This document shows, one piece after another, positions 19,695 to 29,265 of a stretch of 64,000 nt of DNA (position 1 is the stretch's first letter; each line of letters starts with the position of its first letter). The notes beneath the pieces are model-generated. The model made no database searches, was not told the origin of the DNA, and was given only the letters and a program-made list of their open reading frames with translations. The stretch is from Acaryochloris sp. CCMEE 5410 (GTDB lineage: Bacteria; Cyanobacteriota; Cyanobacteriia; Thermosynechococcales; Thermosynechococcaceae), in the NCBI RefSeq assembly GCF_000238775.2, contig NZ_AFEJ02000001.1, positions 3,410,001 to 3,474,000 on the forward strand, read 5' to 3'. A program made the position numbers and the translations under genes.

Positions 19695-21417
19695 GTTAAG
19701 AGCGCTCTTAATCTGTTTTATCGCCTCAGTCGCTTTAACGATTGGGGTCGCTACGTGGGTCTGTAGCCAGCAGCTCGCCGAGGACTTTGCACCTAAAATT
19801 GTGCTCAACCAAGTTGGGTATCGCTCTAACTGGGACAAGGTGGCCTTTTTACTCAATGCAGAAGACAATGCACCTATTAAAACCAAAGTTGTTGATCAGC
19901 AATCGGGGAAGACAGTAGCTACGATCCAGCCTGGGCCTGCTGAATTGGATGAACAGAGTCGCGATCGCATCCAAACCCTAGACTTTTCCGACTTCAAAAG
20001 ATCCGGTGAATACTACCTGCAAGCGGGTGACTTAAAATCAGTCCCTTTCCAAATTGGCCAGGATATCTATCAGGACACCTTTACCAAGCTCTTGCGCACC
20101 TATTATTTACAGCGCTGCGGTGTCGCCATCTTTGATCCAATCACCGGGATTTACCACCCTCCCTGTCATCTCAAAGATGCCGTAATCGCCCATGATGACG
20201 CCTTTCACAAAGCGGGAGATACGGTGCAAAGCCAAGGGGGTTGGCACGATGCCGGGGACTACGGCAAATATGTGGCAACCACAACGGTCACCATCGGCAG
20301 CTTATTTAGTCTGTACGAGCAATATCCCCAAAACTTTACTGACGACCAGTTAAATATTCCCGAAAGTGGCAACCAGGCTCCCGATTTACTAGATGAGATG
20401 AAAGTCGGTCTAGACTGGTTACTCTCCACTCAGCGCCAAGATGGTGGAGTTTATCGCAAGCTCTCCGGCAAAGAATGGCCAATTGGCAAAGCCCCCGATG
20501 AAGATAAGCAAACTCGCTATCTGTATGGCGTTTCCACCCCTGAAACCGGGAAATTTGCCGCAGTAATGGCTATGGCGGGTCGGATCTACAAAGACCCCCA
20601 ACAGGCCAAAACCTATCTAGATGCCGCTCAGCTAGCCTGGGACTACTTACAGACTCAGAACCAAATACAAGAAGGCTGGATTGATGGCGATGACAGCGGT
20701 TCCGGGAAGTATCTCTTATCTGAAATTGACGTTGAGGACAGCCTGAAAACGGATATTGACGATCGGTACTGGGCCGCCGCCGAGCTATTCCTAACCACTG
20801 GAGACTCAAAGTTTGAGCAATATCTGGTGGACCATTTCGATCAGATGCCCTTTAACCTCTACGAGTGGAAGGATGCCTCCACCCTAGGCATGGTCGATTA
20901 TTTACTTTATGCCAAAGCAGACTCCAACCAGCTCAAACCCCAAATTCAGCAAAAACTCTTAGGCCGTGCCGATCAAATTATGGAGCGGGTCGAAGGGAGT
21001 GGCTATCGGTTGGCCAACCATCGCTTTATTTGGGGTTCCAACAAAATGACAGTCGAAGAAGGCATTACTTTAGTTCATGCCTATCACCTCACCCAAGCGC
21101 AGAAATATAAAGAAGCCGCCCTCGATCAGCTCCACTACATGATGGGTCGCAATCACTTTGACCAAACCTTTGTCACGGGTGTGGGCACCCATCCCGTGGC
21201 CAAGGTGAACCACCTCTTTGCCAGAGCGAAGCAAATCAACATTCCGGGGTTAGTCGTAGGGGGTCCCAATGATGGAGCCCAGGATAATATTGCTCCCAAA
21301 GGGTTAGGCATTCGCAGCTATCTCGACAGCGAAAAGTCCTATGCAACCAATGAATATGCCATTGACTACAACGCGCCCCTCATCACTCTTTTGGGGATGT
21401 TGTTAGAAACGTCTTAA
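19678..21417 (+). CDS. Secreted glycoside hydrolase family 9 (endoglucanase-like)
   Basis: A 579-residue GH9 enzyme. The N-terminus has a signal peptide or lipoprotein-type leader (cysteine at about residue 29). An N-terminal Ig-like cellulase domain (KIVLNQVGYRS, about 36-130) is followed by the (alpha/alpha)6 barrel. Catalytic features are intact: GWHDAGDYGKY with D191/D194 (water-activating base), the active-site His region MMGRNHFDQTFVTG, and acid E559 in ATNEYAIDYNAP. GH9 enzymes cleave beta-1,4-glucans by inversion. The start ATG at 19678 lies inside the end of the GH2 gene. Possible roles are remodelling the cell's own cellulose-like polymer or feeding on external glucan. Confidence 0.92.
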   Translation: MSRRRKLRALLICFIASVALTIGVATWVCSQQLAEDFAPKIVLNQVGYRSNWDKVAFLLNAEDNAPIKTKVVDQQSGKTVATIQPGPAELDEQSRDRIQTLDFSDFKRSGEYYLQAGDLKSVPFQIGQDIYQDTFTKLLRTYYLQRCGVAIFDPITGIYHPPCHLKDAVIAHDDAFHKAGDTVQSQGGWHDAGDYGKYVATTTVTIGSLFSLYEQYPQNFTDDQLNIPESGNQAPDLLDEMKVGLDWLLSTQRQDGGVYRKLSGKEWPIGKAPDEDKQTRYLYGVSTPETGKFAAVMAMAGRIYKDPQQAKTYLDAAQLAWDYLQTQNQIQEGWIDGDDSGSGKYLLSEIDVEDSLKTDIDDRYWAAAELFLTTGDSKFEQYLVDHFDQMPFNLYEWKDASTLGMVDYLLYAKADSNQLKPQIQQKLLGRADQIMERVEGSGYRLANHRFIWGSNKMTVEEGITLVHAYHLTQAQKYKEAALDQLHYMMGRNHFDQTFVTGVGTHPVAKVNHLFARAKQINIPGLVVGGPNDGAQDNIAPKGLGIRSYLDSEKSYATNEYAIDYNAPLITLLGMLLETS

Positions 21418-21515
21418 CGAACCTCTTACACCCACGCGCTTTTTCATCAGGGGCTGTGAAGCGTCAACTCACCGAGTGTTATCTTGAGTCATACTGAATT
21501 GCCTGAATAAAGCCC

Positions 21516-22121
21516 GTGAACACGCCTAGCCACGCGATTATCAACCTTGCCCTCCTGATGAATGTGACGGAGCAGCCAGCGGTGTTGGCGGTAACGGCGG
21601 GAGCCATTGCTCCAGATCTGCCCATGTTTGTGTTTTATGCCTGGGTGAAAGGGGTACGGAAATTACCGGAAGGTCAAATCTGGACGGAAGCTTACTATCA
21701 TCCCTTTTGGCAAACCTGCATCGATCTATGCCATTCCATTCCATTGGCGGGGCTGGCGGCTTGGGGCTGCTGGCAACTGGGGTTGATGCCTGCGGCCTTG
21801 TTTTTTATCAGTATGATTTTGCATTCTTTGGGGGATTTGCCAGTTCATAATGACGATGCCCACAAGCACTTTCTACCGCTCAGTCAGTATCGGCTGATTA
21901 GTCCCCTGTCTTATTGGGACCCGAAACATTATGGTCGGCAAGTGGCGTTTGTGGAGATGCTGCTGGTGTTGGGGACTTCTGTGTTGACGTTTCCGATTTT
22001 GGGTAATATTTGGGGCCAAGGGTTGGTGGTGTTGGTCAATATTTTTTACTGGTTTACCTTTGGCTATACGTTTTTGCGGCGACAGTTGCCTAATTTGTTT
22101 TGTCGAGCGCGGAATGCTTGA
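21516..22121 (+). CDS. Multi-spanning membrane protein of unknown function, YdjM/DUF457-like
   Basis: A 201-residue protein starting at GTG 21516. Hydrophobic segments lie at about 70-105 and 150-190. Polar motifs NTPSHAIIN (2-10), APDLPMF, HSLGDLPVHNDDAHKH and SPLSYWDPKHYG resemble the metal-binding residues of the inner-membrane putative hydrolase (YdjM/DUF457-type) group, but the match is by eye and weak. It stands 98 bp after the GH9 gene and is followed by about 200 bases before the kinase gene. The function is unknown. Confidence 0.7.
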   Translation: MNTPSHAIINLALLMNVTEQPAVLAVTAGAIAPDLPMFVFYAWVKGVRKLPEGQIWTEAYYHPFWQTCIDLCHSIPLAGLAAWGCWQLGLMPAALFFISMILHSLGDLPVHNDDAHKHFLPLSQYRLISPLSYWDPKHYGRQVAFVEMLLVLGTSVLTFPILGNIWGQGLVVLVNIFYWFTFGYTFLRRQLPNLFCRARNA

Positions 22122-22322
22122 GGGTTAGGTTTCGTCGAAGGAGAGGTTGGCGAAATGTTCTTGGAGGTAGCGGTGAACCCTACCGTTGAAGATAGGCATA
22201 TAGAGTGTTTAATTCGGGAATCCTAAATATAAAGCGATGTAAAGTTAGAGCTTTTTATTCGATAGGCAAGACCATTTAGCTCAGGTTCTACCCCATAGTT
22301 TCTGCCTCTATCCCCATCTTCC

Positions 22323-24227
22323 ATGCTTCATTGCCCAAACCCCACTTGCACCCATCCCCAAAATCTGGATGGTCGTGCAACCTGTCAGAATTGTGGACAA
22401 CCCCTGATCGGAATATTGCGCCATCGATATCACATCATCAAACCTATAGGTCAAGGTGGATTTGGCATTACCTATCTCGCCGAAGATATTGAGCGTTTTA
22501 ATGAAACTTGTGTCGTCAAACAATTAATCTATCAAAGCCCGGATAGCCCAGGAGCCCAGCAAAAAGTCCAAGCTCTATTTACCCAAGAAGCCCAACAACT
22601 CTTTCAACTGGGCACCCATCCGCAAATTCCCAACCTGCTCGCCTACTTCCACGAAGAAGGCCGTCAATATCTCGTCCAAGAATTTATCGAGGGCCATAAT
22701 CTCTCGCAAGTTTTGAAACGTGAAGGGGTATTTAACGAAGCGAAGTTAAGACACTTTCTTGCCAGTATTCTGCCCGTCTTAGGCTATATCCATTCCCAAG
22801 GCGTTATTCATCGCGATCTAAAACCGCACAATATTATGCATCGCCCCGCCGATGATCGCTATTTCCTGATTGATTTTGGAGTGACCAAGCAAGTTAATGG
22901 TCAAGAAACCGTAGGCACTGTTTTAGGCAGCGAAGGTTATGCAGCCTTCGAGCAATTACGAGATGGTCGAGCCTATCCCGCCAGTGATCTCTACAGTTTG
23001 GGGGTTACGTGTTTTCAGTTCTTGACGGGCCACGATCCACGCTCACTCCAGCTCCAAATTGGCTATTCTTGGACCCAAACCTGGCAAAAGCATCTCTGCC
23101 AGCCCCTGAGTCCCCAATTAGTCGATATCATCCATAAACTGCTACAAATTAATCTTGAACATCGCTATGCCTCCGTTGAAGACGTTCTCAAGGACTTGAA
23201 AAATCCCCAACCTCTGTCAACAGAAGTACAAAATGCATCCCATCGCCAACCTACTGTTGATCGTCAGTCTTACAAGCTTGAATTAGCTCAAGCAACTGAC
23301 CGTACTGCAATCATTTGTGAGCCAAGAAGCGCAATCCCAGCAGTATCAGCATCTCAACTGGAGTACCCTCCTTTACAAGCGACCCAGTTTGAGGTGGCAA
23401 CGCTCAATGTTATGGGCCAAATTCAGTCTGTTCAAACCCAAACAGCACAATACTTTATCGAAGCGCTAGGGGATGACCTTTCTCTCTCAATGATCGCGAT
23501 TCCAGCAGGGAGCATACTGATGGGGTCACCCTCAACAGAAACAGCCCGACGGAATTCCGAAGGACCGCAGCACCACGTCTCTGTTCCCAACTTCTATATG
23601 GGACAGTTCCCCATCACGCAAGCACAGTGGCAGACCGTCGCAGCCTTACCGACCATCAACCAAGCTCTCTCGCTAGATCCGTCTCAGTTCAAAGGACCAG
23701 ACCACCCCGTAGAAAACATTTCTTGGCTGGATGCAGTGGAGTTTTGTGGCCGACTGACTCAAAAATTCAAGCGACTATACCGTCTTCCCAGCGAAGCAGA
23801 ATGGGAGTACGCCTGCCGAGCTAATACAACAACCCCATTTCACTGGGGCGAAACCCTCACTGCTGACCATGCTAACTTTCATGGCATGAAAACTTATCGG
23901 TTGGCTCCCAAAGGGCAGTATCGCAATCAGACGACTCCTGTCGGAAGTTTTCGCCCTAATGCCTTTGGTCTCTACGATATGCACGGCAATGTCTGGGAAT
24001 GGTGTGCCGATCATTGGCATCCCAACTATCAAGACGCTCCTGTAGATGGCAGCATCTGGTTCGCCCAAGACGATGACAGAGCAGCCCAGACCACCCATCC
24101 CTGGCGAGGGGGATCCTGGTATGATGCGCCCGCCAGCTGTCGTGCTGCCTATCGAACCTTTGCAGATGCCGACTTTAAGAGCAGTAATTTAGGCTTTCGT
24201 GTCGTCAGTCCAGTTCTGTCCCCCTAA
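22323..24227 (+). CDS. Zinc-ribbon Ser/Thr protein kinase fused to FGE-sulfatase domain
   Basis: A 634-residue three-part protein. It has an N-terminal Cys4 ribbon (C4, C9, C21, C24), a Hanks-type kinase with Gly loop GQGGFG, K66, HRDLKPHN (163-170) and DFG (184-186), a linker, and a C-terminal formylglycine-generating-enzyme-like domain (about 375-630; IPAGSILMGSPS, PITQAQWQ, GNVWEWCADHW, RGGSW, GFRVV). All catalytic kinase residues are present. In most bacterial kinases of this build the FGE-like domain is thought to be a binding or lectin-like module, not a sulfatase activator. The next gene is a paralogue with a broken kinase. Conserved architecture suggests soluble cytosolic signalling; the substrate is unknown. 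Confidence 0.92.
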   Translation: MLHCPNPTCTHPQNLDGRATCQNCGQPLIGILRHRYHIIKPIGQGGFGITYLAEDIERFNETCVVKQLIYQSPDSPGAQQKVQALFTQEAQQLFQLGTHPQIPNLLAYFHEEGRQYLVQEFIEGHNLSQVLKREGVFNEAKLRHFLASILPVLGYIHSQGVIHRDLKPHNIMHRPADDRYFLIDFGVTKQVNGQETVGTVLGSEGYAAFEQLRDGRAYPASDLYSLGVTCFQFLTGHDPRSLQLQIGYSWTQTWQKHLCQPLSPQLVDIIHKLLQINLEHRYASVEDVLKDLKNPQPLSTEVQNASHRQPTVDRQSYKLELAQATDRTAIICEPRSAIPAVSASQLEYPPLQATQFEVATLNVMGQIQSVQTQTAQYFIEALGDDLSLSMIAIPAGSILMGSPSTETARRNSEGPQHHVSVPNFYMGQFPITQAQWQTVAALPTINQALSLDPSQFKGPDHPVENISWLDAVEFCGRLTQKFKRLYRLPSEAEWEYACRANTTTPFHWGETLTADHANFHGMKTYRLAPKGQYRNQTTPVGSFRPNAFGLYDMHGNVWEWCADHWHPNYQDAPVDGSIWFAQDDDRAAQTTHPWRGGSWYDAPASCRAAYRTFADADFKSSNLGFRVVSPVLSP

Positions 24228-24530
24228 GCACCAAATTTACGGAGGGTTTGTGCTGGGAAAAAATCGCCAGAGCGACAGTTATCAACCCTCGCTCAATGGG
24301 TTTATGCCAATACTCACTATCGATACAGTAAGGTATTAGTAACAGAAATAGGGGGTTTAATTGAGTTCTGTGAGTGCCTCAATTTCTCTAGCAGACTAAT
24401 GTTTCAAAACATGGTAGCTTCAATATTTCAAGTGATTATTGGATAACACTATCAAAGTAAGACTTGAACAATAAGCTATTCCAGTGTGCTGAGTGATTCT
24501 TTTCAATTGATTCCTATGAATATCTAAGCA
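24228..24530. other. Gap between paralogous kinase genes
   Basis: About 300 AT-rich bases with no open frame or hairpin I can support. Its length suggests that the second kinase gene has its own promoter. Confidence 0.45.
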
Positions 24531-26405
24531 ATGGTTTGTTGTCTCAATCCCAAGTGTGAGAAACCCCTCAACCCGGACACCAGTAAATATTGTCAACAGT
24601 GTGGTGCTAAACTAACGCTGTTAAGACGGCGATTCAAGATGGTTCGTCTGCTGGGTAAAGGTATGTTTGGCAATACGTATCTTGCAGAAGATCGAGATAA
24701 TTTGCAAGAGCCCTGCATTGTCAAACAGCTCATTTGTCAAGCCCAGGGAACGGATGCCAGCCAGACGGTTGTTGAACCATTTTTACAAGAGGCAGAACAA
24801 CTTAGACGGCTGAAAAAAAACCAGCATATCCCCAGCATTTTAGCTTACTTCGAAGAAAATTATATTCCCTATTTGGTCCAGGAATTTATCGACGGCCAAG
24901 ACCTGCAACAAGTCATTGAAAATCAGGGTCCCTTCAGTGAAAATCAAGTTCGGGCCTTGTTGCTAGAGCTATTACCCGTCTTACAGACCATCCATGATCA
25001 AGGGGTGATTCATCGGGATCTGAAACCCGCTCACATCATGCGTCAGCATTCGGACAACAAGCTGATTTTGGTGGGGTTTTGTGTCTCCAAACAAATCAAT
25101 TTATCTCGGTTACAACAAACCGATAACGTTCGCGAGAATACCAGCTACGCACCACCTGAAGTCTTTGCTGTCGACAAAGCCCGTCCCGGCAGCGATCTCT
25201 ATAGCCTCGGGGCAACCTGCGTCCATCTGCTCACAGGCGTTGCACCCCACGCTTTACCGATTCAGGGCGGGGCCGTATGGGTCGAACATTGGCAACAGCA
25301 TCTTCCCCAGCCGTTAAGTGCTGAATTAAAGCCAGTGCTAGAGAAGTTATTAAAGACAGACCTAGCGGAGCGATATACATCCGCGTTAGAAGTGCTCAGA
25401 GAAGTACGGGGCTTAGCCAAAGGAACCACTCGCCCCCTCCCTCAAGCCCCAGCCGTTCGAGTCGCCCAGGCCGCTGGCCAGACAGCCCCGCAGGTCAGAT
25501 CCCAGCCCAAGGTCCCCGCCCAGCAAACCACACTGCAGTCTAAACCTAAGTCTTCTACCCCTTCCTTCCAGGCGGAAGTCGCCCAGGTCGATGCCAATGG
25601 CCAAGTGGTGAGTCGCCAATTTCGTCCGATTGGCTACATAACTGAAGATATCGGTAAGGATGTCAAGCTGGAGATGGTGCATATTCCGGCAGGCCGCTTT
25701 TCCATGGGCTCGCCCCCTAGCGAGCAGCATAGACAACAGACCGAGAGTCCCCAGCATATTGTGTCCATTCCGGAGTTTTATTTAAGCCGCTATCCAATCA
25801 CTCAAGCGCAATGGCGGTTAGTCGCCGCCTTACCCGCTGTCAAGCGCGAACTGGATGATTCTCCATCCCACTTTACGGGAGATAATCGCCCCGTCGAAAG
25901 CGTCTCTTGGTTCGATGTCGTCGAATTCTGTAACCGACTGTCCCAGCTCACTGGCAAGGACTATCATCTCCCTAGTGAATCTGCCTGGGAATATGCCTGT
26001 CGCGCCGCCAGCAACACACCGTTTGCTTTTGGCGAAACCCTGAACACAGAACTGGCCAATTATGATGGCACGGCAACCTATGGGGCTGGATCAACGGGGA
26101 GTTTTCGCCAACAAACCACCCAAGTAGACAAGTTTCCGGCGAATCCGTATGGGTTATCGGATATGCATGGCAATGTCTGGGAATGGTGTGCAGACCACTG
26201 GCATGGCAACTATGGCAATGCTCCAGTTGACGGCAGCGTTTGGCAAGATCAATACTTTTTTGCCTGCGTGCTCCGGGGAGGAGCCTGGAACACTCAAGCG
26301 GCCAGCTGTCGTTCTGCCTCCCGCATTTGGGAAGCGGCCTCTGAACAAAGCAATCACATTGGGTTTCGGGTGGCCTGCACCTTAACCAAACCAGCTAGCC
26401 CATAA
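24531..26405 (+). CDS. Zinc-ribbon pseudokinase fused to FGE-sulfatase domain
   Basis: A 624-residue paralogue of the preceding gene with the same three-part build: ribbon C4, C9, C21, C24; kinase fold; Ala/Pro/Gln-rich linker (about 300-355); FGE-like domain (about 375-620, IPAGRFSMGSPP, GNVWEWCADHW, RGGAW). The Gly loop (GKGMFG), K65 and HRD (161-163) remain, but the metal-binding Asn is His168 (HRDLKPAH) and the DFG motif reads GFC (182-184). Loss of both Mg ligands predicts a pseudokinase. It may act as a partner or regulator of the intact paralogue (inference). The frame is open and well conserved, so it is unlikely to be a decaying pseudogene. Confidence 0.9.
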   Translation: MVCCLNPKCEKPLNPDTSKYCQQCGAKLTLLRRRFKMVRLLGKGMFGNTYLAEDRDNLQEPCIVKQLICQAQGTDASQTVVEPFLQEAEQLRRLKKNQHIPSILAYFEENYIPYLVQEFIDGQDLQQVIENQGPFSENQVRALLLELLPVLQTIHDQGVIHRDLKPAHIMRQHSDNKLILVGFCVSKQINLSRLQQTDNVRENTSYAPPEVFAVDKARPGSDLYSLGATCVHLLTGVAPHALPIQGGAVWVEHWQQHLPQPLSAELKPVLEKLLKTDLAERYTSALEVLREVRGLAKGTTRPLPQAPAVRVAQAAGQTAPQVRSQPKVPAQQTTLQSKPKSSTPSFQAEVAQVDANGQVVSRQFRPIGYITEDIGKDVKLEMVHIPAGRFSMGSPPSEQHRQQTESPQHIVSIPEFYLSRYPITQAQWRLVAALPAVKRELDDSPSHFTGDNRPVESVSWFDVVEFCNRLSQLTGKDYHLPSESAWEYACRAASNTPFAFGETLNTELANYDGTATYGAGSTGSFRQQTTQVDKFPANPYGLSDMHGNVWEWCADHWHGNYGNAPVDGSVWQDQYFFACVLRGGAWNTQAASCRSASRIWEAASEQSNHIGFRVACTLTKPASP

Positions 26406-26494
26406 GTCCTGCCAGCCCGTCTTCAAGTCAGAGCGTAAAAAAACCGCAATAATGATGGGAATGCTCATTTTCATGAGGTGCAACATCCTGCCGG

Positions 26495-29236
26495 ATGGAA
26501 GTTCTCTCCGTTACGCTGAAAAACTTTAAGGCCCATCGCGATCGCTACTATGAATTCCGACCGGGGGCCAATGCCATTTGTGGTGAAAATGGGTCAGGGA
26601 AGACCAGCATCCTGGAAGCCATTGCCTGGGTTCTATTCGATCACAGTGAATATAAACGAGCCGAACTGATTAGCGTCGGGGCCAAAAGTGCCCAGGCCAT
26701 GGTCAGCTTTATCTCCCACTTGGATGGGCGGGTCTATGAGGTGCGTCGCTGTACCAGTCGCGGCTATGAGGTTCACGACCCGCAGCTCAACCGCAAGCTA
26801 GAGCTGAAAAAACTGGATGATGTTCGCTGCTGGCTCTGTGAACATTTGGGGGTAGGGGTCCATACGGAACTGGCCAAACTCTTTGCGGAAACTATTGGCA
26901 TTCCCCAGGGCACCTTTACAGTAGATTTTCTCAAATCGGCGGGCGATCGCAAAAAGGTATTCGACCCCATCCTCAAGGTGGAAGAGTATAAACAGGCCTA
27001 CGATCAGGCCCAAAAATTAACCAGCTATGCCCAGGCCCAAGTCCAACAGCTAGAGCAAAAACTACAGGGCTACGACCAGCAACTCGAAGGCTGGGAAACC
27101 CTTAAGCAACAGAAGCTAGAGCTGGCCAACACCTTGACTCAACAGCAGGCCCAGATGCAAACCCTGGCCCAGCAGTTGGCCGAGATGCAGACGGAACTCC
27201 AGGATTTAAAGGCCAAAGACCAGGCCATCCAAACCTTAGAAAAACAGGTACAGCAGCTCCAAACCCAATGGACCAGTAAACAGGAAATTCTCCAGCTCTT
27301 AGAAGAGAATTGGCAGCAGGCCGACAAAGCTGTCCAGATTTGTCGTCAGCATCGCCCCCAATTTCAAGCCTATCAAAGCGCCCAAGAAGCCCTCAAAGCC
27401 CTCGCTCAACAACAGAAACAACGACAACAACTGTTGCAAGAACGCGATCGCATCCAAAATACCCTGCGCGATCAGCAAGTCCTGCTTTCCCAAAACCAAG
27501 GCCAGCTTTCCACCTTCGCCAAAATGGAAACAGAACTCCAAGACTGGCAAACCAAAGTCCCCCAGCAACAACAGCTCGAACAAGAAAAGACCACTTGCCA
27601 GCAAGCCCTACAAACCCTGGTCTCGGAACAACAGCAGCTGCAACGACTGCAAGAACAGCGCCACAAACAGCAGCAGAATCGAGAAACCCTCAACCAGACC
27701 ATTGGTCAACTGGTCGCTCTAGAACCCCAAGTTCAAGCTATTCCGAACTTTGAAACCCAGCAGCAAAAGATTCAAGAACGACTGGGACGGATTGCCGCCG
27801 CCCAGCAATTTGCCACAGAATTACAAACTTTACTGACCGAAGCTGAACCCCAACAACAGCAATATCAGCAACAAGTCGGCAAAGCCAAAGCTCTCCTCAA
27901 GAGCCTATCTCTGACTAAAGCCCAAACCACCCAACTCGCCACCCTCTTAGATCAAGGAGCTGCCCTCACTAACCAGATTATTCAGCAGCTGCAAGCGGCG
28001 TTTGCCGACATTATTGATCCGCAGGCGGTTACCAAACTCCAGCACCAGCTCCAGCAGATTAAAACCCAACTCAAAGCCGCCCAAAAAGCCCAGACCCAGT
28101 GGCTGATGTTAGAAGCCAAGCAGCAGCAGCTCACGGAACTGGATCAAGGGATGGCGTCCCTGCAACAGGAGTGCGATCGCATCCAAGTCTCCCTCAACCA
28201 AGAACCCCAACTCCAAAGCCAGCTCGCACAACTCAACACCCAGCTCACGGAGCTGAATAACCCCCAGGGCCATGTCAGCATCCTGACAAAACAGCTGCAA
28301 GAGGCTACCCAACTAGAAGCCGAAATTGCCCGTCTCCACCAGGCGTGCCAACGGCATGAACAGTCCCTCACCACCGTTGACACTCAGATCCAAGCCTTGG
28401 GAGATCTGGAGGCCCAAGTCGATGCCCAACAGCAGATCCAGCAGAAGCATCAGGAGGTCTATCAGCTCTATTTACGCCATCGAAATCAGGCTAATACGTT
28501 TAAAGAGCTGGATCAGCAACGCCGAGAGGCCATGGCAACCCAAACTCAGCTGCAAACCCAGCTTACAGAAGCTCAAGCCCAATGGCAGGAGCAACTGCAA
28601 GCCCATAACCCGGAGCGTTTAGCAGAATTAAGTCAAACCTATGAGCAACTGCAGCGCCAGCATGATCAGCTTCAGGGGGGGCTGGCACCGCAACAGGCAC
28701 AGCTCCAATATTTAGACCAACAACTGCAAACCAAGCAAGCCCTTGCCCAAGAGCGTGATCAGGTCCTAATCACCCTCGATGACAAGCGCCAAATCTCACA
28801 GTTTGTCACCGATGCTCGCAATATCTATAAACAAAGCGGCCCCCGGATCACCAAATTCTATCTCACGGAAATTTCTTGGGAAGCCGATCGGTTGTATCGA
28901 GAACTGCTGGATCGACCAGACGTGGCCTTACAGTGGACCGAAGATTATGAGATTCAGGTTCAAGAACAGGGCCACTGGCGCACCTTCAAGAGTCTGTCTG
29001 GCGGTGAGCAAATGTGTGCAGCGTTAGCAGTGCGATTAGCCTTACTGAAAGTCTTAGTGGATATCAATATTGCGTTTTTTGACGAGCCCACCACGAACAT
29101 GGATGAACTGCGTCGTCGGCAGCTGGCCGAAGCCTTGGGGCATCTCAAATCCTTTCATCAGCTATTTGTAATTAGCCATGATGACACCTTTGAGAGCGTT
29201 ACAGAAAATATTATTCGGGTCGAACGAGCCAGTTAA
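26495..29236 (+). CDS. SbcC/Rad50-like SMC-family ATPase
   Basis: A 913-residue ABC-type coiled-coil ATPase. Walker A GENGSGKTS is at 30-38, signature LSGGEQ at 834-839, and Walker B FFDEPTTNMD has D863 and E864. Between them lie two long Gln-rich coiled-coil arms. SbcC/Rad50 proteins work with the nuclease SbcD/Mre11 in end processing, but no SbcD gene is adjacent. The apex of the coiled coil has no CxxC zinc hook: the only CxxC (CWLC) is near residue 110, in the head. It may use another dimerisation element or be a distinct branch. Start ATG at 26495 fits the usual N-terminus (MEVLSVTLKNFKAH). Confidence 0.88.
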   Translation: MEVLSVTLKNFKAHRDRYYEFRPGANAICGENGSGKTSILEAIAWVLFDHSEYKRAELISVGAKSAQAMVSFISHLDGRVYEVRRCTSRGYEVHDPQLNRKLELKKLDDVRCWLCEHLGVGVHTELAKLFAETIGIPQGTFTVDFLKSAGDRKKVFDPILKVEEYKQAYDQAQKLTSYAQAQVQQLEQKLQGYDQQLEGWETLKQQKLELANTLTQQQAQMQTLAQQLAEMQTELQDLKAKDQAIQTLEKQVQQLQTQWTSKQEILQLLEENWQQADKAVQICRQHRPQFQAYQSAQEALKALAQQQKQRQQLLQERDRIQNTLRDQQVLLSQNQGQLSTFAKMETELQDWQTKVPQQQQLEQEKTTCQQALQTLVSEQQQLQRLQEQRHKQQQNRETLNQTIGQLVALEPQVQAIPNFETQQQKIQERLGRIAAAQQFATELQTLLTEAEPQQQQYQQQVGKAKALLKSLSLTKAQTTQLATLLDQGAALTNQIIQQLQAAFADIIDPQAVTKLQHQLQQIKTQLKAAQKAQTQWLMLEAKQQQLTELDQGMASLQQECDRIQVSLNQEPQLQSQLAQLNTQLTELNNPQGHVSILTKQLQEATQLEAEIARLHQACQRHEQSLTTVDTQIQALGDLEAQVDAQQQIQQKHQEVYQLYLRHRNQANTFKELDQQRREAMATQTQLQTQLTEAQAQWQEQLQAHNPERLAELSQTYEQLQRQHDQLQGGLAPQQAQLQYLDQQLQTKQALAQERDQVLITLDDKRQISQFVTDARNIYKQSGPRITKFYLTEISWEADRLYRELLDRPDVALQWTEDYEIQVQEQGHWRTFKSLSGGEQMCAALAVRLALLKVLVDINIAFFDEPTTNMDELRRRQLAEALGHLKSFHQLFVISHDDTFESVTENIIRVERAS

Positions 29237-29265
29237 AGCGTTCAGGCTCAGAGGACCTCACTCTC

